Positions 8,152 through 19,441 of a DNA stretch of 53,351 nucleotides are shown one piece after another (the stretch's first letter is position 1; each line of letters opens with the position of its first letter). The translations under genes and the position numbers were made by a program. The notes under the pieces are model-generated. The model was given only the letters and a program-made list of their open reading frames with translations, did no database searches and was not told the origin of the DNA. Location: positions 1-53,351 of the forward strand of contig NZ_FUZI01000017.1 of the NCBI RefSeq assembly GCF_900166965.1, read 5' to 3'. This stretch comes from Photobacterium piscicola. Its GTDB lineage: Bacteria > Pseudomonadota > Gammaproteobacteria > Enterobacterales > Vibrionaceae.

Positions 8152-8862
8152 TTAAATAAATGCAAAAGCGTCGGCAAACATATGCTCCCGTAACGCACCT
8201 TTTTCTGTACAGAAACGTTCACGCGCGGCACCTGCCATTTCAAAACGACCACACACATAAATATCATAGGCAGATAAGCTTACAAAATCGTCGGCAACTG
8301 CGTCCAATACATTACCAATTTTACCCTGCCAACCTTCAGGCGCTGTTTCTACAACAGGTACATAGCTAATATTGGCATATTGCTTTGCCAGTGCTTGCAT
8401 TTCATCATTAGCATACAGCTGACACACATCTCGCCCCCCCCAATAAACAAAGATTGGCTGAGTTAAACCACGGCTAATACAGTTATCCACCATACTGCGA
8501 ATATAAGAAAAACCAGTGCCACCTGCGATCATCAACAATGGACGTTGACTTTCATGACGTAACCAAGCTTCGCCATGCGCTGCTTCAATCGTCACAGGTT
8601 GGTGAGCCGTTAATGCATTCTTCATCGTCTCAACCACTTCTAGTGCATAAGCATTATGTTCAGCAGCACCAATATGAAGCTCAAGCTCACCTTGACGACA
8701 AGGGCTACTAGCAATCGAGAACGGGCGTTTATCTTGTTCTCCCATTACTGCTAATAAGTATTGCCCTGCTTTGAAATCGAGGGCTTGTAATGGCGTTAAT
8801 AAAATACGGTATGTATTACATGCCAACGGTTCAACTGACTTTACTTCACATTGGATAGACAT
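8152..8862 (-). CDS. fre: NAD(P)H-flavin reductase Fre
   Basis: Fre reduces free FMN, FAD or riboflavin with NAD(P)H; reduced flavin serves ferric reduction, radical-enzyme activation and, in luminous relatives, luciferase. The 236 residues follow the ferredoxin-NADP reductase fold: RPFSIASSP is the flavin-binding RxxS motif, [16 protein letters not shown] the GGTG nucleotide motif, FVYWGGRD and the C-terminal [14 protein letters not shown] the NAD(P)H subdomain. It is the last gene of a leftward ubiD-ferredoxin-fre group, starting 9 bases after the ferredoxin stop, so cotranscription is very likely. This order is familiar in Vibrionaceae. Confidence 0.93.
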   Translation of the reverse strand: MSIQCEVKSVEPLACNTYRILLTPLQALDFKAGQYLLAVMGEQDKRPFSIASSPCRQGELELHIGAAEHNAYALEVVETMKNALTAHQPVTIEAAHGEAWLRHESQRPLLMIAGGTGFSYIRSMVDNCISRGLTQPIFVYWGGRDVCQLYANDEMQALAKQYANISYVPVVETAPEGWQGKIGNVLDAVADDFVSLSAYDIYVCGRFEMAGAARERFCTEKGALREHMFADAFAFI

Positions 8863-8871
8863 GGTTTTCCT

Positions 8872-9135
8872 CTAGTCTAACGATAACACCAAGTCGCTTT
8901 CCACTCTCGCAAGACAAGCAAAGATCCAGCCTTGTGCCTGCTCTTGTGGCGTTAACATCGGCTCAAGCTCATAGCTTATTTGACCTTGTTGTTTACGACA
9001 CATACACATAGCACAAGCACCCACTTGGCAGCGATTAGGAAAAGCGATGCCTGCGTTGAGCGCTGCTTGTAATACGGTTTGCTGCGCATCGGCAGTAAAC
9101 GTAATGTTATTGGGCAACAGGCGTACTTGGTACAT
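8872..9135 (-). CDS. [2Fe-2S] plant-type ferredoxin
   Basis: An 87-residue electron-transfer protein with the plant-type cluster motif RCQVGACAMCMC (Cys at about 36, 41 and 44) and the fourth Cys in IFACLARV near residue 74. The pattern C-x4-C-x2-C-xn-C matches domains that are fused to flavin reductases in oxygenase reductases. Placed directly before fre with 9 bases between, it may pass electrons from Fre or a similar reductase to an acceptor, but the partner is an inference. A link to ubiquinone synthesis is suggested only by the adjacent ubiD, 87 bases upstream. Confidence 0.88.
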   Translation of the reverse strand: MYQVRLLPNNITFTADAQQTVLQAALNAGIAFPNRCQVGACAMCMCRKQQGQISYELEPMLTPQEQAQGWIFACLARVESDLVLSLD

Positions 9136-9222
9136 AAAAAATTCTCAATTCAATGACAGGTATTATCATTGAAACATAAAAACATCAGGCGCCTGATTGT
9201 TACTCAAGCCCATTGTTAGCGG

Positions 9223-11088
9223 TTAGTTATTGATCGCTAATTGCGCCCACATTGCATCGACTTGTGCCACAATTTGAGGATCCTTAATAATCGGAGTACC
9301 CCATTCTCGTTGGGTTTCAGCGCCAATTTTATTGGTAGCATCAAAACCGATCTTTGAACAACGCTCTGTGGTCGCAGCAGTTAATACCGTATCACGACTT
9401 GGATCCATACGGGTTGTAACCGCCCAAATAACATCATTCCAATCGCGCACATTGACATCACCATCACAGATAATCACAAATTTGGCATCGGTGAATTGAT
9501 TCAAAAAGGCCGAGACTGCGCTCATAACCTGTAGACCTTCACCCACAACGGTTTTATTAATACTCACGATTGCCATGCTGTGATCAGCCGCTTGTGGCGG
9601 TAAATAACAATCGATGATCGCAGGAAATTGCTGACGTAAGGCGAGTAATCCAGCCTCAATATCATACTCAGCAGACTTTAATCCGACCGATGTTGCTGCG
9701 GTATTCGCTAACTCTGCAGGCCATTTAATGGTGGCATCAATCCCCATTTTTGAGCCTAAGCCCACCACTGGCGACGCAAAATCCAATGAATCAATTGGCG
9801 TATTATCAATCAGTAATGTATCTCGAACCGGATCCATACGCGTGGTCATCGCATTGATCACACTCTGCCAATCGCGCGCATTAACATCATCATCACACAC
9901 AATCACAAATTTAGTGTACATAAACTGACGTAAAAACGACCACACTCCCATCATCACTCGTTTAGCGTGGCCAGGGTATTGCTTCTTCATTGTCACCACC
10001 GCCATGCGATAAGAACACCCTTCTGGCGGCAAATAGAAATCAACAATCTCAGGAAATTGTTTATGCAAAATAGGCACAAACACTTCGTTTAATGCTACGC
10101 CAAGCACCGCAGGTTCATCCGGTGGACGACCGGTATAGGTACTGTGATAAATCGGATCGTTACGCATCGTAATATGAGTAATAGTGAACACATGGTGGCG
10201 CTCAACCTCATTGTAATAACCGGTATGATCGCCGTAAGGTCCTTCATCGGCATATTCTTCAGGGTCGATATAGCCTTCCATCACGATTTCTGCACTGGCA
10301 GGTACTTGTAGATCATTACTGATACTTTTAACCACCTCAGTGCGACTACCGCGTAATAAACCGGCAAATGCGTACTCAGACAGTGTATCAGGCACAGGCG
10401 TTACAGCCCCTAATACCGTGGCGGGATCGGCGCCAAAAGCAACCGTTACTGGAAATTTCTCACCCGGATGGGCTTCGCACCACTCACGCATATCTAGTGC
10501 GCCACCACGGTGAGCAAGCCAGCGCATAATCACTTTATTTTTGGCTATTTTTTGTTGACGATAAATACCCAGATTTTGGCGTTTTTTATTAGGACCACGG
10601 GTAATGGTTAAACCCCATGTTAGTAACGGTGCAACATCACCAGCCCAGCAACTCATGACGGGGATTTTATCGAGATCAACCTCGTCATCTTGCCAAATAA
10701 TTTGTTGGCAAGGCGCTTTACGAAGTACTTTGGTCGGCATATTAAGCACTTGCTTAAATACCGGAATTTTATTGATTGCATCCCGCAAGCCATGCGGTGG
10801 CTCAGGTTCTTTTAAATACGCCAGCCATTCTCCAACTTCGCGTAATTGCTTAACATTGTCACGCCCCATTCCCATTGCAACGCGTTCAGGCGTACCAAAC
10901 AAGTTTGCCAGTACCGGCATGTCGTAACCTACAGGATTTTCAAACAACAATGCCGGACCACCAGCACGCAGAGTACGATCGCAAATCTCCGTCATTTCCT
11001 GATTAGGATCGACAGGATGTTGAATGCGTTGTAATTGCCCTTGTTGCTCTAAATAGGCAATAAAGTCACGTAGATCCTTGTATTTCAT
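9223..11088 (-). CDS. ubiD: 4-hydroxy-3-polyprenylbenzoate decarboxylase UbiD with duplicated C-terminal module
   Basis: UbiD removes the carboxylate of the polyprenyl-hydroxybenzoate intermediate in ubiquinone synthesis, using the prenylated FMN made by UbiX (not in this window). The N-terminal two thirds are standard: [48 protein letters not shown] with the catalytic acidic region. At 621 residues it is much longer than the roughly 500 of E. coli. The extra length is a second copy of the C-terminal segment: residues 343-458 ([44 protein letters not shown]) recur at 487-592 ([44 protein letters not shown]). The second copy joins the normal end ETQREWG. First gene of the ubiD-ferredoxin-fre group. 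Confidence 0.95.
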   Translation of the reverse strand: MKYKDLRDFIAYLEQQGQLQRIQHPVDPNQEMTEICDRTLRAGGPALLFENPVGYDMPVLANLFGTPERVAMGMGRDNVKQLREVGEWLAYLKEPEPPHGLRDAINKIPVFKQVLNMPTKVLRKAPCQQIIWQDDEVDLDKIPVMSCWAGDVAPLLTWGLTITRGPNKKRQNLGIYRQQKIAKNKVIMRWLAHRGGALDMREWCEAHPGEKFPVTVAFGADPATVLGAVTPVPDTLSEYAFAGLLRGSRTEVVKSISNDLQVPASAEIVMEGYIDPEEYADEGPYGDHTGYYNEVERHHVFTITHITMRNDPIYHSTYTGRPPDEPAVLGVALNEVFVPILHKQFPEIVDFYLPPEGCSYRMAVVTMKKQYPGHAKRVMMGVWSFLRQFMYTKFVIVCDDDVNARDWQSVINAMTTRMDPVRDTLLIDNTPIDSLDFASPVVGLGSKMGIDATIKWPAELANTAATSVGLKSAEYDIEAGLLALRQQFPAIIDCYLPPQAADHSMAIVSINKTVVGEGLQVMSAVSAFLNQFTDAKFVIICDGDVNVRDWNDVIWAVTTRMDPSRDTVLTAATTERCSKIGFDATNKIGAETQREWGTPIIKDPQIVAQVDAMWAQLAINN

Positions 11089-11270
11089 AGCGACTACCTG
11101 TAGCTAAACTAAGTCAAATGGACATTACTGCCATTGACCTAATGAGAATGATTTTTGCTAGTATAACCAGTTGTGCAGCGGAAAACACCCGCCGCTCCAA
11201 AAAAGAAAATACCCGTTTAAATTCTGTGGGTTAACCAAAACAAGCTAACCTTATAGTTTGAATTTTAGCC

Positions 11271-11302
11271 AAAAAAAAACGCCACATGAAAGTGACGTTT
11301 TT
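11271..11302 (-). terminator. Intrinsic terminator of rho
   Basis: AAAACGCCAC pairs with GTGACGTTTT, with a T run on the minus strand from the nine A at 11271-11279. It follows the rho stop by about 25 bases. Confidence 0.8.
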
Positions 11303-11325
11303 AATTCAATAACCGCTTAAATTAC

Positions 11326-12591
11326 TTATGATTTTTGACGGCGCATTGCGTCAAAGAACTCTTCATTTGTTTTGGTCATTGATAGTTTGTCGATCAAGAA
11401 TTCCATACTATCTGTTTCACTCATTGGGTGAACAATTTTACGCAGGATCCACATTTTCTGTAGTTCATCAGCTTTCGCCAATAATTCTTCACGACGGGTA
11501 CCTGAACGATTGATATCAATCGCAGGGAAAACACGTTTCTCAGCAATCTTGCGAGAAAGGTGAAGTTCCATGTTACCTGTACCTTTAAATTCTTCGTAAA
11601 TAACTTCATCCATCTTAGAGCCAGTATCCACTAGCGCTGTTGCGATGATAGTTAAGCTACCGCCTTCTTCTACGTTACGTGCCGCACCAAAGAAACGCTT
11701 AGGACGGTGAAGGGCGTTGGCATCTACACCACCAGTTAATACTTTACCTGAAGAAGGTATAACGGTGTTGTAAGCACGTGCTAGACGTGTAATTGAGTCA
11801 AGAAGGATAACCACATCTTTCTTATGCTCAACTAAGCGTTTTGCTTTTTCAATAACCATTTCTGCCACTTGTACGTGACGAGATGCTGGTTCATCAAATG
11901 TTGATGCAATAACTTCGCCTTTAACAAGACGTTGCATCTCAGTTACTTCTTCCGGACGCTCATCAATTAGTAATACCATCAACACACACTCAGGGTGGTT
12001 GTAAGAAATACTTTGAGCGATATTTTGCAGCAACATTGTTTTACCCGCTTTTGGCGGAGCAACAATCAGGCCTCGTTGGCCTTTACCGATAGGAGAAGCT
12101 AAATCTAGAACACGCGCTGTAATATCTTCTGTTGAGCCATTACCACGTTCCATACGCATACGATCGTTGGCATGAAGTGGAGTAAGGTTTTCAAAAAGGA
12201 TTTTATTGCGGGCGTTGTCTGGTTTGTCGTAGTTTACTTCGTTTACTTTTAGTAGTGCGAAGTAACGTTCACCGTCTTTTGGTGGACGAATCTTTCCGGC
12301 AATGGTATCGCCAGTACGAAGGTTAAAACGACGAATTTGGCTTGGTGATACATAAATATCATCAGGGCCTGCAAGGTAAGAACTGTCTGCGCTACGCAGA
12401 AAGCCGAAGCCGTCTTGCAAAATCTCTAGAACACCGTCGCCAAAAATATCCTCACCACTTTTAGCATGTTGCTTAAGAATGGAGAAGATGATGTCCTGCT
12501 TACGTAGGCGGGCCAGGTTTTCCAATCCTAAACTTTCGCTAAGTGATACCAACTTAGGGATAGGTTGGCTCTTGAGTTCTGTAAGATTCAT
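11326..12591 (-). CDS. rho: Transcription termination factor Rho
   Basis: Rho is the hexameric RNA-dependent ATPase that ends transcription at factor-dependent sites. I start at ATG 12591 ([10 protein letters not shown]), the usual family N-terminus, giving 421 residues; an in-frame TTG eight codons upstream is less likely. The N-terminal RNA-binding domain shows [15 protein letters not shown] and the OB-fold block [15 protein letters not shown]. The ATPase has Walker A APPKAGKT and Walker [17 protein letters not shown], the Q loop [17 protein letters not shown], and the R-loop region [16 protein letters not shown]. It is monocistronic, with trxA upstream on the same strand as in E. coli. Confidence 0.98.
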   Translation of the reverse strand: MNLTELKSQPIPKLVSLSESLGLENLARLRKQDIIFSILKQHAKSGEDIFGDGVLEILQDGFGFLRSADSSYLAGPDDIYVSPSQIRRFNLRTGDTIAGKIRPPKDGERYFALLKVNEVNYDKPDNARNKILFENLTPLHANDRMRMERGNGSTEDITARVLDLASPIGKGQRGLIVAPPKAGKTMLLQNIAQSISYNHPECVLMVLLIDERPEEVTEMQRLVKGEVIASTFDEPASRHVQVAEMVIEKAKRLVEHKKDVVILLDSITRLARAYNTVIPSSGKVLTGGVDANALHRPKRFFGAARNVEEGGSLTIIATALVDTGSKMDEVIYEEFKGTGNMELHLSRKIAEKRVFPAIDINRSGTRREELLAKADELQKMWILRKIVHPMSETDSMEFLIDKLSMTKTNEEFFDAMRRQKS

Positions 12592-12745
12592 AGTGGTGGG
12601 TTTCTTGTCTGTCAAAATCGGGGTTCTATATTAGTTGAGATAAGGATGACCAATAGGGCCTGGTCAAGAAATGAACGGAAATGTAATTTCTGTGCGTTAC
12701 GTTAACACTAAACGTTCTATCAGTCTAGCATAGTCGCTAGACAAA

Positions 12746-12773
12746 CCATGCACAACTTAGAAATTGTGCATGG
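12746..12773 (-). terminator. Hairpin after trxA, probable terminator
   Basis: CCATGCACAA (12746-12755) pairs perfectly with TTGTGCATGG (12764-12773). The T content after it on the minus strand is modest (GTTTGTCT). It lies 16 bases after the trxA stop. Confidence 0.55.
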
Positions 12774-12789
12774 CTCGCAATTATGTCAC

Positions 12790-13116
12790 TTATAAGTTCG
12801 CGTCTAGGAACTCTTTCAGCTGCGTTTTTGACAACGCGCCGACTTTAGTTGCAGCTACTGCACCATCTTTGAACAGTAATAACGTTGGAATACCGCGAAT
12901 ACCAAATTTTGGCGGTGTCGCCGCATTTTGGTCGATATTTAATTTACCAATCGTTAATTTACCTTCGTATTCATCAGCGATTTCGTCAAGAATAGGGGCA
13001 ATCATTTTACAAGGTCCACACCATTCAGCCCAGAAATCAACCAGTACCGGGCCCGCAGCATTGACAACATCAGTATCAAAACTTTCATCGGTAAGCTGCA
13101 CAATCTTATCGCTCAT
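12790..13116 (-). CDS. trxA: Thioredoxin 1
   Basis: The 108-residue cytoplasmic protein disulfide reductant has the active site [10 protein letters not shown] and the conserved cis-proline loop RGIPTLLLF. Although the frame is open to 13248, the true start is ATG 13116 ([10 protein letters not shown]), with GGAG nine bases before it and the family length. The extended version would overlap rhlB. It is divergent from rhlB across a short shared promoter region (13117-13228) and upstream of rho, the same order as in enterobacteria. Confidence 0.97.
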   Translation of the reverse strand: MSDKIVQLTDESFDTDVVNAAGPVLVDFWAEWCGPCKMIAPILDEIADEYEGKLTIGKLNIDQNAATPPKFGIRGIPTLLLFKDGAVAATKVGALSKTQLKEFLDANL

Positions 13117-13228
13117 CTTCCACTCCAACAGTGATTTTGTTAGCTGATATTGAATTAACCAGCAAATCGTTATCCTATTTGAATGGAATACGTTTCGTAT
13201 TGCAACCCTAAGCTGATATTCTATAGCA

Positions 13229-14533
13229 ATGAAGACGACACATATCACAGAGCAGAAATTTGCCGAACTAGGGTTAAACCCCCTAGTACTAAAAGGATTG
13301 GAAGAGAAAGGGTTTCATAATTGTACCCCGATCCAGGCCTTGGCATTGCCAGTTGTGCTCACTGGCCATGATATCGCGGGACAGGCTCAAACAGGTACGG
13401 GTAAGACCCTTGCCTTTCTGACCGCTACTTTTAACCATCTATTGGAGACACCTGCACCAGCAGAGCGTAAAACCAACCAACCGCGAGCGATCATTATGGC
13501 GCCAACGCGAGAGTTGGCGATCCAAATTTTCAATGATGCTTCATCGTTACTAGCAAGTACTGGCCTTAAAGCTGGCCTTGCTTACGGTGGTGAACCTTAT
13601 GAAAAACAAAAACAAGTGTTTGACGAAGGCGTTGATATTTTAATCGGTACTTGCGGCCGTATTATCGACTTCTATAAGCAACGCGTTATCGACCTTGCCA
13701 GCATTCAAGTGGTGGTATTGGATGAAGCCGATCGTATGTTCGATTTAGGTTTTATTAAAGATATCCGTTTCTTGTTCCGTCGTATGCCAGAGCCGAAAGC
13801 GCGTTTAAACATGTTGTTCTCAGCAACGTTATCATACCGTGTTAAAGAACTTGCATTTGAGCACATGAACAGCCCAGAAAGTGTTGTGGTTGAACCTGAA
13901 CAAAAAACAGGTCACCGCATTAAAGAAGAGTTATTCTATCCATCAAACCAAGAAAAAATGCGTTTATTACAAACGTTAATTGAAGAAGAATGGCCTGATC
14001 GTGCGATTATTTTCGCCAACACTAAGCATCGTTGTGAAGATGTTTGGGGACATTTAGCGGCTGATGGTCATCGAGTAGGTCTACTTAATGGTGATGTACC
14101 ACAGAAAAAACGTGAGCGTATTCTAGAAGAATTCACCAAAGGTGATATTGATATCCTCGTTGCAACGGATGTCGCTGCTCGTGGTCTACATATTCCGATG
14201 GTTACCCACGTATTTAACTTTGATCTTCCTGATGACGCAGAAGACTATGTTCACCGTATTGGTCGTACAGGTCGAGCGGGTGAAAGTGGTCATTCAATCA
14301 GCTTTGCCTGTGAAGAATACGCGATTAACCTACCTGCGATTGAGACTTACATTGAGCATGGTATTCCACAATCAAAGTATGACTCTGACGCGCTTTTAGA
14401 TGATTTACCTGCGCCGATTCGTCTACAACGTACACCTCGTCAAGGTGGCCGTCGTAATAACCAGCGTCAAGGTCAAGGGCAACCTCGTCAGCGTAATAAT
14501 CGCCGCCGTCCGCCACAAAACAAACCAGCATAA
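13229..14533 (+). CDS. rhlB: ATP-dependent RNA helicase RhlB
   Basis: RhlB is the DEAD-box helicase of the RNA degradosome that unwinds structured RNA for PNPase and RNase E. Motifs in order are the Q motif ([10 protein letters not shown]), Walker [55 protein letters not shown] and [10 protein letters not shown]. The C-terminal 40 residues are Arg/Gln/Asn-rich and basic, as in the family, and would bind RNA. The length of 434 is normal. The start [16 protein letters not shown] agrees with the family. gppA follows 19 bases after the stop, so the two are probably cotranscribed. Confidence 0.97.
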   Translation: MKTTHITEQKFAELGLNPLVLKGLEEKGFHNCTPIQALALPVVLTGHDIAGQAQTGTGKTLAFLTATFNHLLETPAPAERKTNQPRAIIMAPTRELAIQIFNDASSLLASTGLKAGLAYGGEPYEKQKQVFDEGVDILIGTCGRIIDFYKQRVIDLASIQVVVLDEADRMFDLGFIKDIRFLFRRMPEPKARLNMLFSATLSYRVKELAFEHMNSPESVVVEPEQKTGHRIKEELFYPSNQEKMRLLQTLIEEEWPDRAIIFANTKHRCEDVWGHLAADGHRVGLLNGDVPQKKRERILEEFTKGDIDILVATDVAARGLHIPMVTHVFNFDLPDDAEDYVHRIGRTGRAGESGHSISFACEEYAINLPAIETYIEHGIPQSKYDSDALLDDLPAPIRLQRTPRQGGRRNNQRQGQGQPRQRNNRRRPPQNKPA

Positions 14534-14552
14534 AATAAGTTAAAGTATCTCT

Positions 14553-16043
14553 ATGGAAAGAAATTCAGTATCACCGCTTTATGCAGCAATTGATTTAGGC
14601 TCGAACAGCTTTCATATGTGGGTTGTTCGCGAAGTCAATGGCAGTGTTCAAACACTGGCTAAAATTAAACGAAAAGTACGTTTAGCTGCAGGTTTGAATA
14701 ATCAAAACGAACTCAGCCAAGAAGCCATTCAACGGGGTCTTGACTGTTTGGCCATTTTTGCCGAACGTTTACAGGATATCAAACCTGATCATATTCGCAT
14801 TGTCGGCACTGCCGCCTTGCGTACAGCGGTCAATGCTAACGAATTTCTTTCCCAAGCTCACAGTATACTTGGGTATCCTGTCAGTGTGATTGCTGGTGAA
14901 GAAGAAGCTCGTATTATCTATCAAGGGGTAGCACATACCTCTGGAGGCAGCGATAAACGCCTGGTGGTCGATATTGGCGGAGCCAGTACCGAAGTCATTA
15001 TTGGTGAAGGTTTTGATGCCAGTGCACTCACAAGCTTAAAAATTGGTTGTGTTACTTGGCTAGAGCGCTACTTTAAAGATCGCTACCTAACCTCAGTTAA
15101 CTTTGATGCTGCCATTAACGGCGCAAAAGAAGCGATTGAAACCATTATTGAGCGTTACACTCACCAAGGTTGGGAAACCTGTGTTGGCGCGAGTGGTACA
15201 GTGCAAGCACTGCAAGAAATAATGCTAGCACAAGGCATGGATGAAATTATTACCCTGCCTAAGCTGAAACGCCTTCAGCGCCAAGCAATGCAATATGAAC
15301 GTTTAGAAGACCTTGATATTGAAGGTTTAACATTAGAACGCGCACTGGTTTTTCCAAGTGGACTATCAATCCTAATTGCGCTATTTGAATCATTACAAAT
15401 TGAATCAATGACCCTTGCTGGCGGTGCGCTACGTGAAGGATTGGTTTATGAAATGATGGATCAAATGCGTCACCATGATGTGTGCTCACGTACAATTAGT
15501 AGCATGCAGCAACGGTTTCAATTAGATCATACCCATGCTGATAATGTTAGTAATATGGCATTGGCGTTATTAGCTCAATGTCCTGGCTGGCAATTAGAGC
15601 CACCTGCTGAAAATTTACTTCAGGCAGCGGCTAAATTACATGAGATTGGCGCAAGCATTGAATTTAAAAAAAGTGGGGAACATGCGGCTTACTTAATTAA
15701 GCACATGGATTTACCTGGCTTTACTCGTGCCCAAAAAAATCTCATAGCTGAACTATTGCGCCGCCATAACGGTCCATTAACCAGCTTACCAGAGCAACAT
15801 GCGTTATCGGCACCCAGTGCAGCCCGTTTGCTACGCTTACTACGACTAGCGATTATTTTATGCCATCGCCGCGATCAAACTTGTTTACCTCCCTTTAGCT
15901 TACGCATGGAAGATAACAAATTGACGTTATTATTATCGGCGAAATGGTTGATCAATAATCCCTTAACCCGTAGTGAACTAACCCAAGAAGCCACCCGCCA
16001 AACTGATATGGGCTGGCCAATGGTGGTAACGGCGCAAGACTAA
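14553..16043 (+). CDS. gppA: Guanosine-5'-triphosphate,3'-diphosphate pyrophosphatase (GppA/Ppx family)
   Basis: GppA converts pppGpp to ppGpp in the stringent response; the related Ppx degrades polyphosphate. The 496-residue protein has the actin-like ATPase fold: phosphate-1 motif [38 protein letters not shown], the second phosphate motif [16 protein letters not shown] and [13 protein letters not shown]. The C-terminal HD-like region (CHRRDQTC) follows. Position directly behind rhlB, as in E. coli, favours GppA over Ppx. It ends at a strong terminator shared with the convergent prlC. Confidence 0.92.
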   Translation: MERNSVSPLYAAIDLGSNSFHMWVVREVNGSVQTLAKIKRKVRLAAGLNNQNELSQEAIQRGLDCLAIFAERLQDIKPDHIRIVGTAALRTAVNANEFLSQAHSILGYPVSVIAGEEEARIIYQGVAHTSGGSDKRLVVDIGGASTEVIIGEGFDASALTSLKIGCVTWLERYFKDRYLTSVNFDAAINGAKEAIETIIERYTHQGWETCVGASGTVQALQEIMLAQGMDEIITLPKLKRLQRQAMQYERLEDLDIEGLTLERALVFPSGLSILIALFESLQIESMTLAGGALREGLVYEMMDQMRHHDVCSRTISSMQQRFQLDHTHADNVSNMALALLAQCPGWQLEPPAENLLQAAAKLHEIGASIEFKKSGEHAAYLIKHMDLPGFTRAQKNLIAELLRRHNGPLTSLPEQHALSAPSAARLLRLLRLAIILCHRRDQTCLPPFSLRMEDNKLTLLLSAKWLINNPLTRSELTQEATRQTDMGWPMVVTAQD

Positions 16044-16092
16044 TAACACCTAATAATTAAGTTAAGTGGACCATCCTCTTAACGCTATGATC

Positions 16093-16122
16093 AAAAAAGG
16101 CTCCCCAAGGAGCCTTTTTTAT
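16093..16122. terminator. Bidirectional terminator between gppA and prlC
   Basis: AAAAAAGGCTCC and GGAGCCTTTTTT form a perfect helix with a 4-base loop and T runs on both strands. Confidence 0.9.
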
Positions 16123-16149
16123 TAGCTATCGCTTCGTGATAAGCAAATC

Positions 16150-18192
16150 TTAGCCAGTAATACCACTGTGGCGTAACATTGCATCTAATTGTGGTTCACG
16201 GCCACGGAAGCGCTTAAATAGCTCCATCGGCTCTTCACTGCCACCTTTTTCTAAGATACAGGTGAGGAAATCACTGCCTGTTTGAGTATTAAAAATACCT
16301 TCTTCTTCAAAACGAGAAAACGCATCAGCCGACAATAACTCTGCCCATAAGTAACTGTAATAACCCGCACTATAGCCACCTGCAAAAATATGACTAAAAC
16401 TATGAGGGAATCGACCCCATTCAGGGCTTGGCACAACAGACACTTTATCTTTAACTTCAAATAACGTTGCTAACACTTGAGCGCCAGTTTCAGGATCATA
16501 GTTAGTATACAAACTGAAATCGAACAGACCAAATTCAAGCTGACGTAAAATAAACATCGCTGATTGGAAGTTCTTCGCTGCTAACATTTTATCAAGCATT
16601 ACTTTTGGTAATGGCTCACCCGTCTCATAATGACCTGAAATAAAGGCTAACGCTTCTTCCTGCCAGCACCAATTTTCAAGGAATTGACTTGGTAATTCAA
16701 CTGCATCCCATGGCACACCATTAATACCTGACACCGCAGCCACATCAATTTGAGTCAGCATATGGTGAATACCGTGACCCGTTTCATGGAACAAGGTTGT
16801 GACTTCGTTATGAGTAAATAGTGCCGGTTGATCGCCCACAGGACGATTAAAGTTACACGTTAAATAAGCCACCGGTGTTTGCAAACTACCATCGATGCGA
16901 GTGCGACGGACCATGCACTCATCCATCCATGCACCACCACGTTTATGTTCACGGGCATATAAATCTAAATAGAAGCTACCACGCAACGTGCCTTGAGCAT
17001 CAAAGATGTCATAGAAGGTCACCGATTCATGCCACACTTCTACCCCATGACGTTGTTTTATTTCAAGCCCAAACACACGGTTTAGCACTTCAAATAACCC
17101 TGCCACCACTTTTTGCTCAGGGAAATATGGGCGTAATTCTTCATCAGAAATACTGTAACGATGTTGTTTTAATTTTTCAGAATAAAAGGCAAAATCCCAC
17201 GGTTCTAATTGCTCAATACCAAATTCATCACGCGCATAATCACGTAACTCAGCCACTTCACGCTCACCTTGTGGCTTAGCGCGATCAGCTAAATCGTTTA
17301 AAAAGCCCAGCACTTGATCCGTCGATTGTGCCATCTTGGTTGCCAATGATTTCTCACCGTAACTACTAAAGCCCAATAAACGTGCCATTTCATGACTTAA
17401 TTTTAGTTTTTCAGCAATGATGTCAGTATTATCAAACTCACCTGCATTTGGACCTTGATCAGACGCGCGCGTACTAAATGCTTGATACATTTCAGCACGT
17501 AACTCACGATTATTACAGTACGTCATCACCGGTAAATATGACGGAATATCAAGCGTAAATAGATAGCCTTGCTCATCTTTCGCTTGTGCATTTGCTTGTG
17601 CTGCTTGCAATGCTGATGCTGGTAAACCTTGTAATTGATCAACATCAGTAATCACTTTGCTCCACGCCATAGTGGCATCGAGTACATTATTACTAAAGGT
17701 TGAGGCTAATTCAGACAAACGCTTACTGATCTCACCAAAGCGTTGTTGTTGCTCGGCAGGTAACCCAATACCTGACAGCTCAAAGGCTTTAAGGGCATCT
17801 GTCACTGCTTTTTGTTGAGCTTGACTTAAATTAGCGAAATCATCACTGGCTCGAATCATCTTATATGCATCATAAAGGCCTTTATGCTGTCCAACCCACG
17901 TCGCATAATCAGATAATAACGGCAGGCAACTTTCATATGCTTGGCGCAATTCAGGGCTATTTTTAACCCCATTAAGATGCCCTACTGGTGACCAAATACG
18001 CCCAAGGCGATCATCTAACTCAGCTAATGGGCGACAAATCGTTTCCCATGTTGGCATTTGAAATTGAGACAGTACGGCTTCAACGTTATTTCGACAATCA
18101 GTGATCGCTTGTTCAACCGCAGGTTTAATGTGCTCAGGTTTAATATGAGCAAATGGAGGCAAATCAGTCATCGTCAACAATGGGTTAGACAT
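16150..18192 (-). CDS. prlC: Oligopeptidase A (M3 metallopeptidase)
   Basis: PrlC is a cytoplasmic zinc oligopeptidase that degrades short peptides, including cleaved signal peptides. From the ATG at 18192 (MSNPLLTMTDLPPF), with AAAGG nine bases upstream, it has 680 residues, the family length; an upstream ATG at 18237 would add 15 unsupported residues. The zinc site is FHETGHGIHH with the downstream Glu in WDAVELPSQFLENW. The C-terminus has SFSHIFAGGYSAGYYSYLWAE, the usual substrate-binding glycine-rich segment. It is divergent from rlmJ, as in E. coli where the two are neighbours with gor. Confidence 0.96.
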   Translation of the reverse strand: MSNPLLTMTDLPPFAHIKPEHIKPAVEQAITDCRNNVEAVLSQFQMPTWETICRPLAELDDRLGRIWSPVGHLNGVKNSPELRQAYESCLPLLSDYATWVGQHKGLYDAYKMIRASDDFANLSQAQQKAVTDALKAFELSGIGLPAEQQQRFGEISKRLSELASTFSNNVLDATMAWSKVITDVDQLQGLPASALQAAQANAQAKDEQGYLFTLDIPSYLPVMTYCNNRELRAEMYQAFSTRASDQGPNAGEFDNTDIIAEKLKLSHEMARLLGFSSYGEKSLATKMAQSTDQVLGFLNDLADRAKPQGEREVAELRDYARDEFGIEQLEPWDFAFYSEKLKQHRYSISDEELRPYFPEQKVVAGLFEVLNRVFGLEIKQRHGVEVWHESVTFYDIFDAQGTLRGSFYLDLYAREHKRGGAWMDECMVRRTRIDGSLQTPVAYLTCNFNRPVGDQPALFTHNEVTTLFHETGHGIHHMLTQIDVAAVSGINGVPWDAVELPSQFLENWCWQEEALAFISGHYETGEPLPKVMLDKMLAAKNFQSAMFILRQLEFGLFDFSLYTNYDPETGAQVLATLFEVKDKVSVVPSPEWGRFPHSFSHIFAGGYSAGYYSYLWAELLSADAFSRFEEEGIFNTQTGSDFLTCILEKGGSEEPMELFKRFRGREPQLDAMLRHSGITG

Positions 18193-18405
18193 ACGTTTTT
18201 CCTTTATTTTTATCTTATTATTAACATGCGCCCGCAATAGATAAATTTCAATCCTTTGCTTGGTTTAGGGTCTAAAAATGCAGAAATAGCGCATTTCCTT
18301 AATTTAGATAGTAGCAAAGGTTGGCACCATGGTTGGATATTGCTGAATAATTGACGATAATAGTCACTAGCATCCCTGCTTTAGATACCGATAGAGACTA
18401 ATTTC

Positions 18406-19245
18406 ATGCTGAGTTATCGCCACAGCTTTCACGCTGGCAACCACGCAGATGTGGTTAAACACATTGTTCAAAGCTTAATTCTGGATGCACTCAAGCAGAA
18501 AGATAAACCGTTCGTGTATCACGATACTCACTCAGGTGTTGGTCGCTATGATCTTCAAGATGAGCGCAGCGAAAAAACCGGTGAGTTTAAGCAAGGTATC
18601 GCTCGAATTTGGTCACGCAATGATATTCCTACTGAAATTGGCGCCTATATTGATGCCATTAAAGCCATTAATGACACTGACGAATTACGTTATTACCCTG
18701 GTTCCCCCAAAGTTGCTCGCGCTCAAATTCGCGACCAAGACCGCATGGTATTAACCGAGTTACACCCAAGCGATTTCCCATTATTGTTACAAGAATTTCG
18801 CGGTGATCGTCGCGTTAAAATGTATCAAGAAGATGCTTTTGCTCGTCTAAAAGCGAGTTTACCGCCTAAAGAACGTCGCGGGGTGGTGTTGATTGATCCC
18901 CCTTATGAGCTCAAGCATGAATACCAAGATGTGGTGAAAGCGATCAAACACAGCCACCAACGTTGGGCAACAGGCACCTATGCTATTTGGTACCCTGTGG
19001 TTTATCGTGAAACTATTGATCGCATGATTAATGGTTTGAAAGACTTAAATATTCGTAATATTCTTCAAATTGAGCTGGGTGTAGAACCTGACACAGAAGA
19101 ACGCGGAATGACAGCTTCAGGCATGATTGTGATTAACCCGCCATGGAAATTAGCCAGTCAAATGGAGCAAATACTGCCATGGTTACAACAAGCCATTGCA
19201 CCCAATCATGGTCATCATAAAATCGAATGGATCGTGCCTGAGTAA
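18406..19245 (+). CDS. rlmJ: 23S rRNA (adenine(2030)-N6)-methyltransferase RlmJ
   Basis: RlmJ methylates A2030 of 23S rRNA. The 279-residue protein has the family opening MLSYRHSFHAGNHADVVKH, then HDTHSGVGRYDL (SAM-binding region), ELHPSDFPLL, and the catalytic motif IDPPYE characteristic of amino-methyltransferases. IWYPVVYR and GMTASGMIVINPPW complete the conserved set. It is transcribed away from prlC and towards gor. A hairpin AACAGCT (19273-19279) with AGCTGTT (19292-19298) follows without a clear T run and may end the transcript. Confidence 0.95.
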   Translation: MLSYRHSFHAGNHADVVKHIVQSLILDALKQKDKPFVYHDTHSGVGRYDLQDERSEKTGEFKQGIARIWSRNDIPTEIGAYIDAIKAINDTDELRYYPGSPKVARAQIRDQDRMVLTELHPSDFPLLLQEFRGDRRVKMYQEDAFARLKASLPPKERRGVVLIDPPYELKHEYQDVVKAIKHSHQRWATGTYAIWYPVVYRETIDRMINGLKDLNIRNILQIELGVEPDTEERGMTASGMIVINPPWKLASQMEQILPWLQQAIAPNHGHHKIEWIVPE

Positions 19246-19441
19246 ATTACACTGATAATACTTTGCCTAAAAAACAGCTGCATTGCGGTGTAGCTGTTAC
19301 ATTCCCCACGTGACAATCATCATTTTCGATGGTAAAACATTATACTAATCGATTTTTCCGATTTTAAATCCTCGTCACTCAGCCCAATCTTGATTACACT
19401 AGGTGACAGTGAATATTCATAACATCTATTGGAGTAAAGTC

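Noticed and set aside
12592..12615. Longer rho with eight extra N-terminal residues from a TTG start
   Set aside because: The ATG at 12591 gives the standard family N-terminus.
13117..13248. N-terminal extension of thioredoxin
   Set aside because: The extension overlaps the divergent rhlB start and is absent from the family; GGAG precedes the internal ATG.
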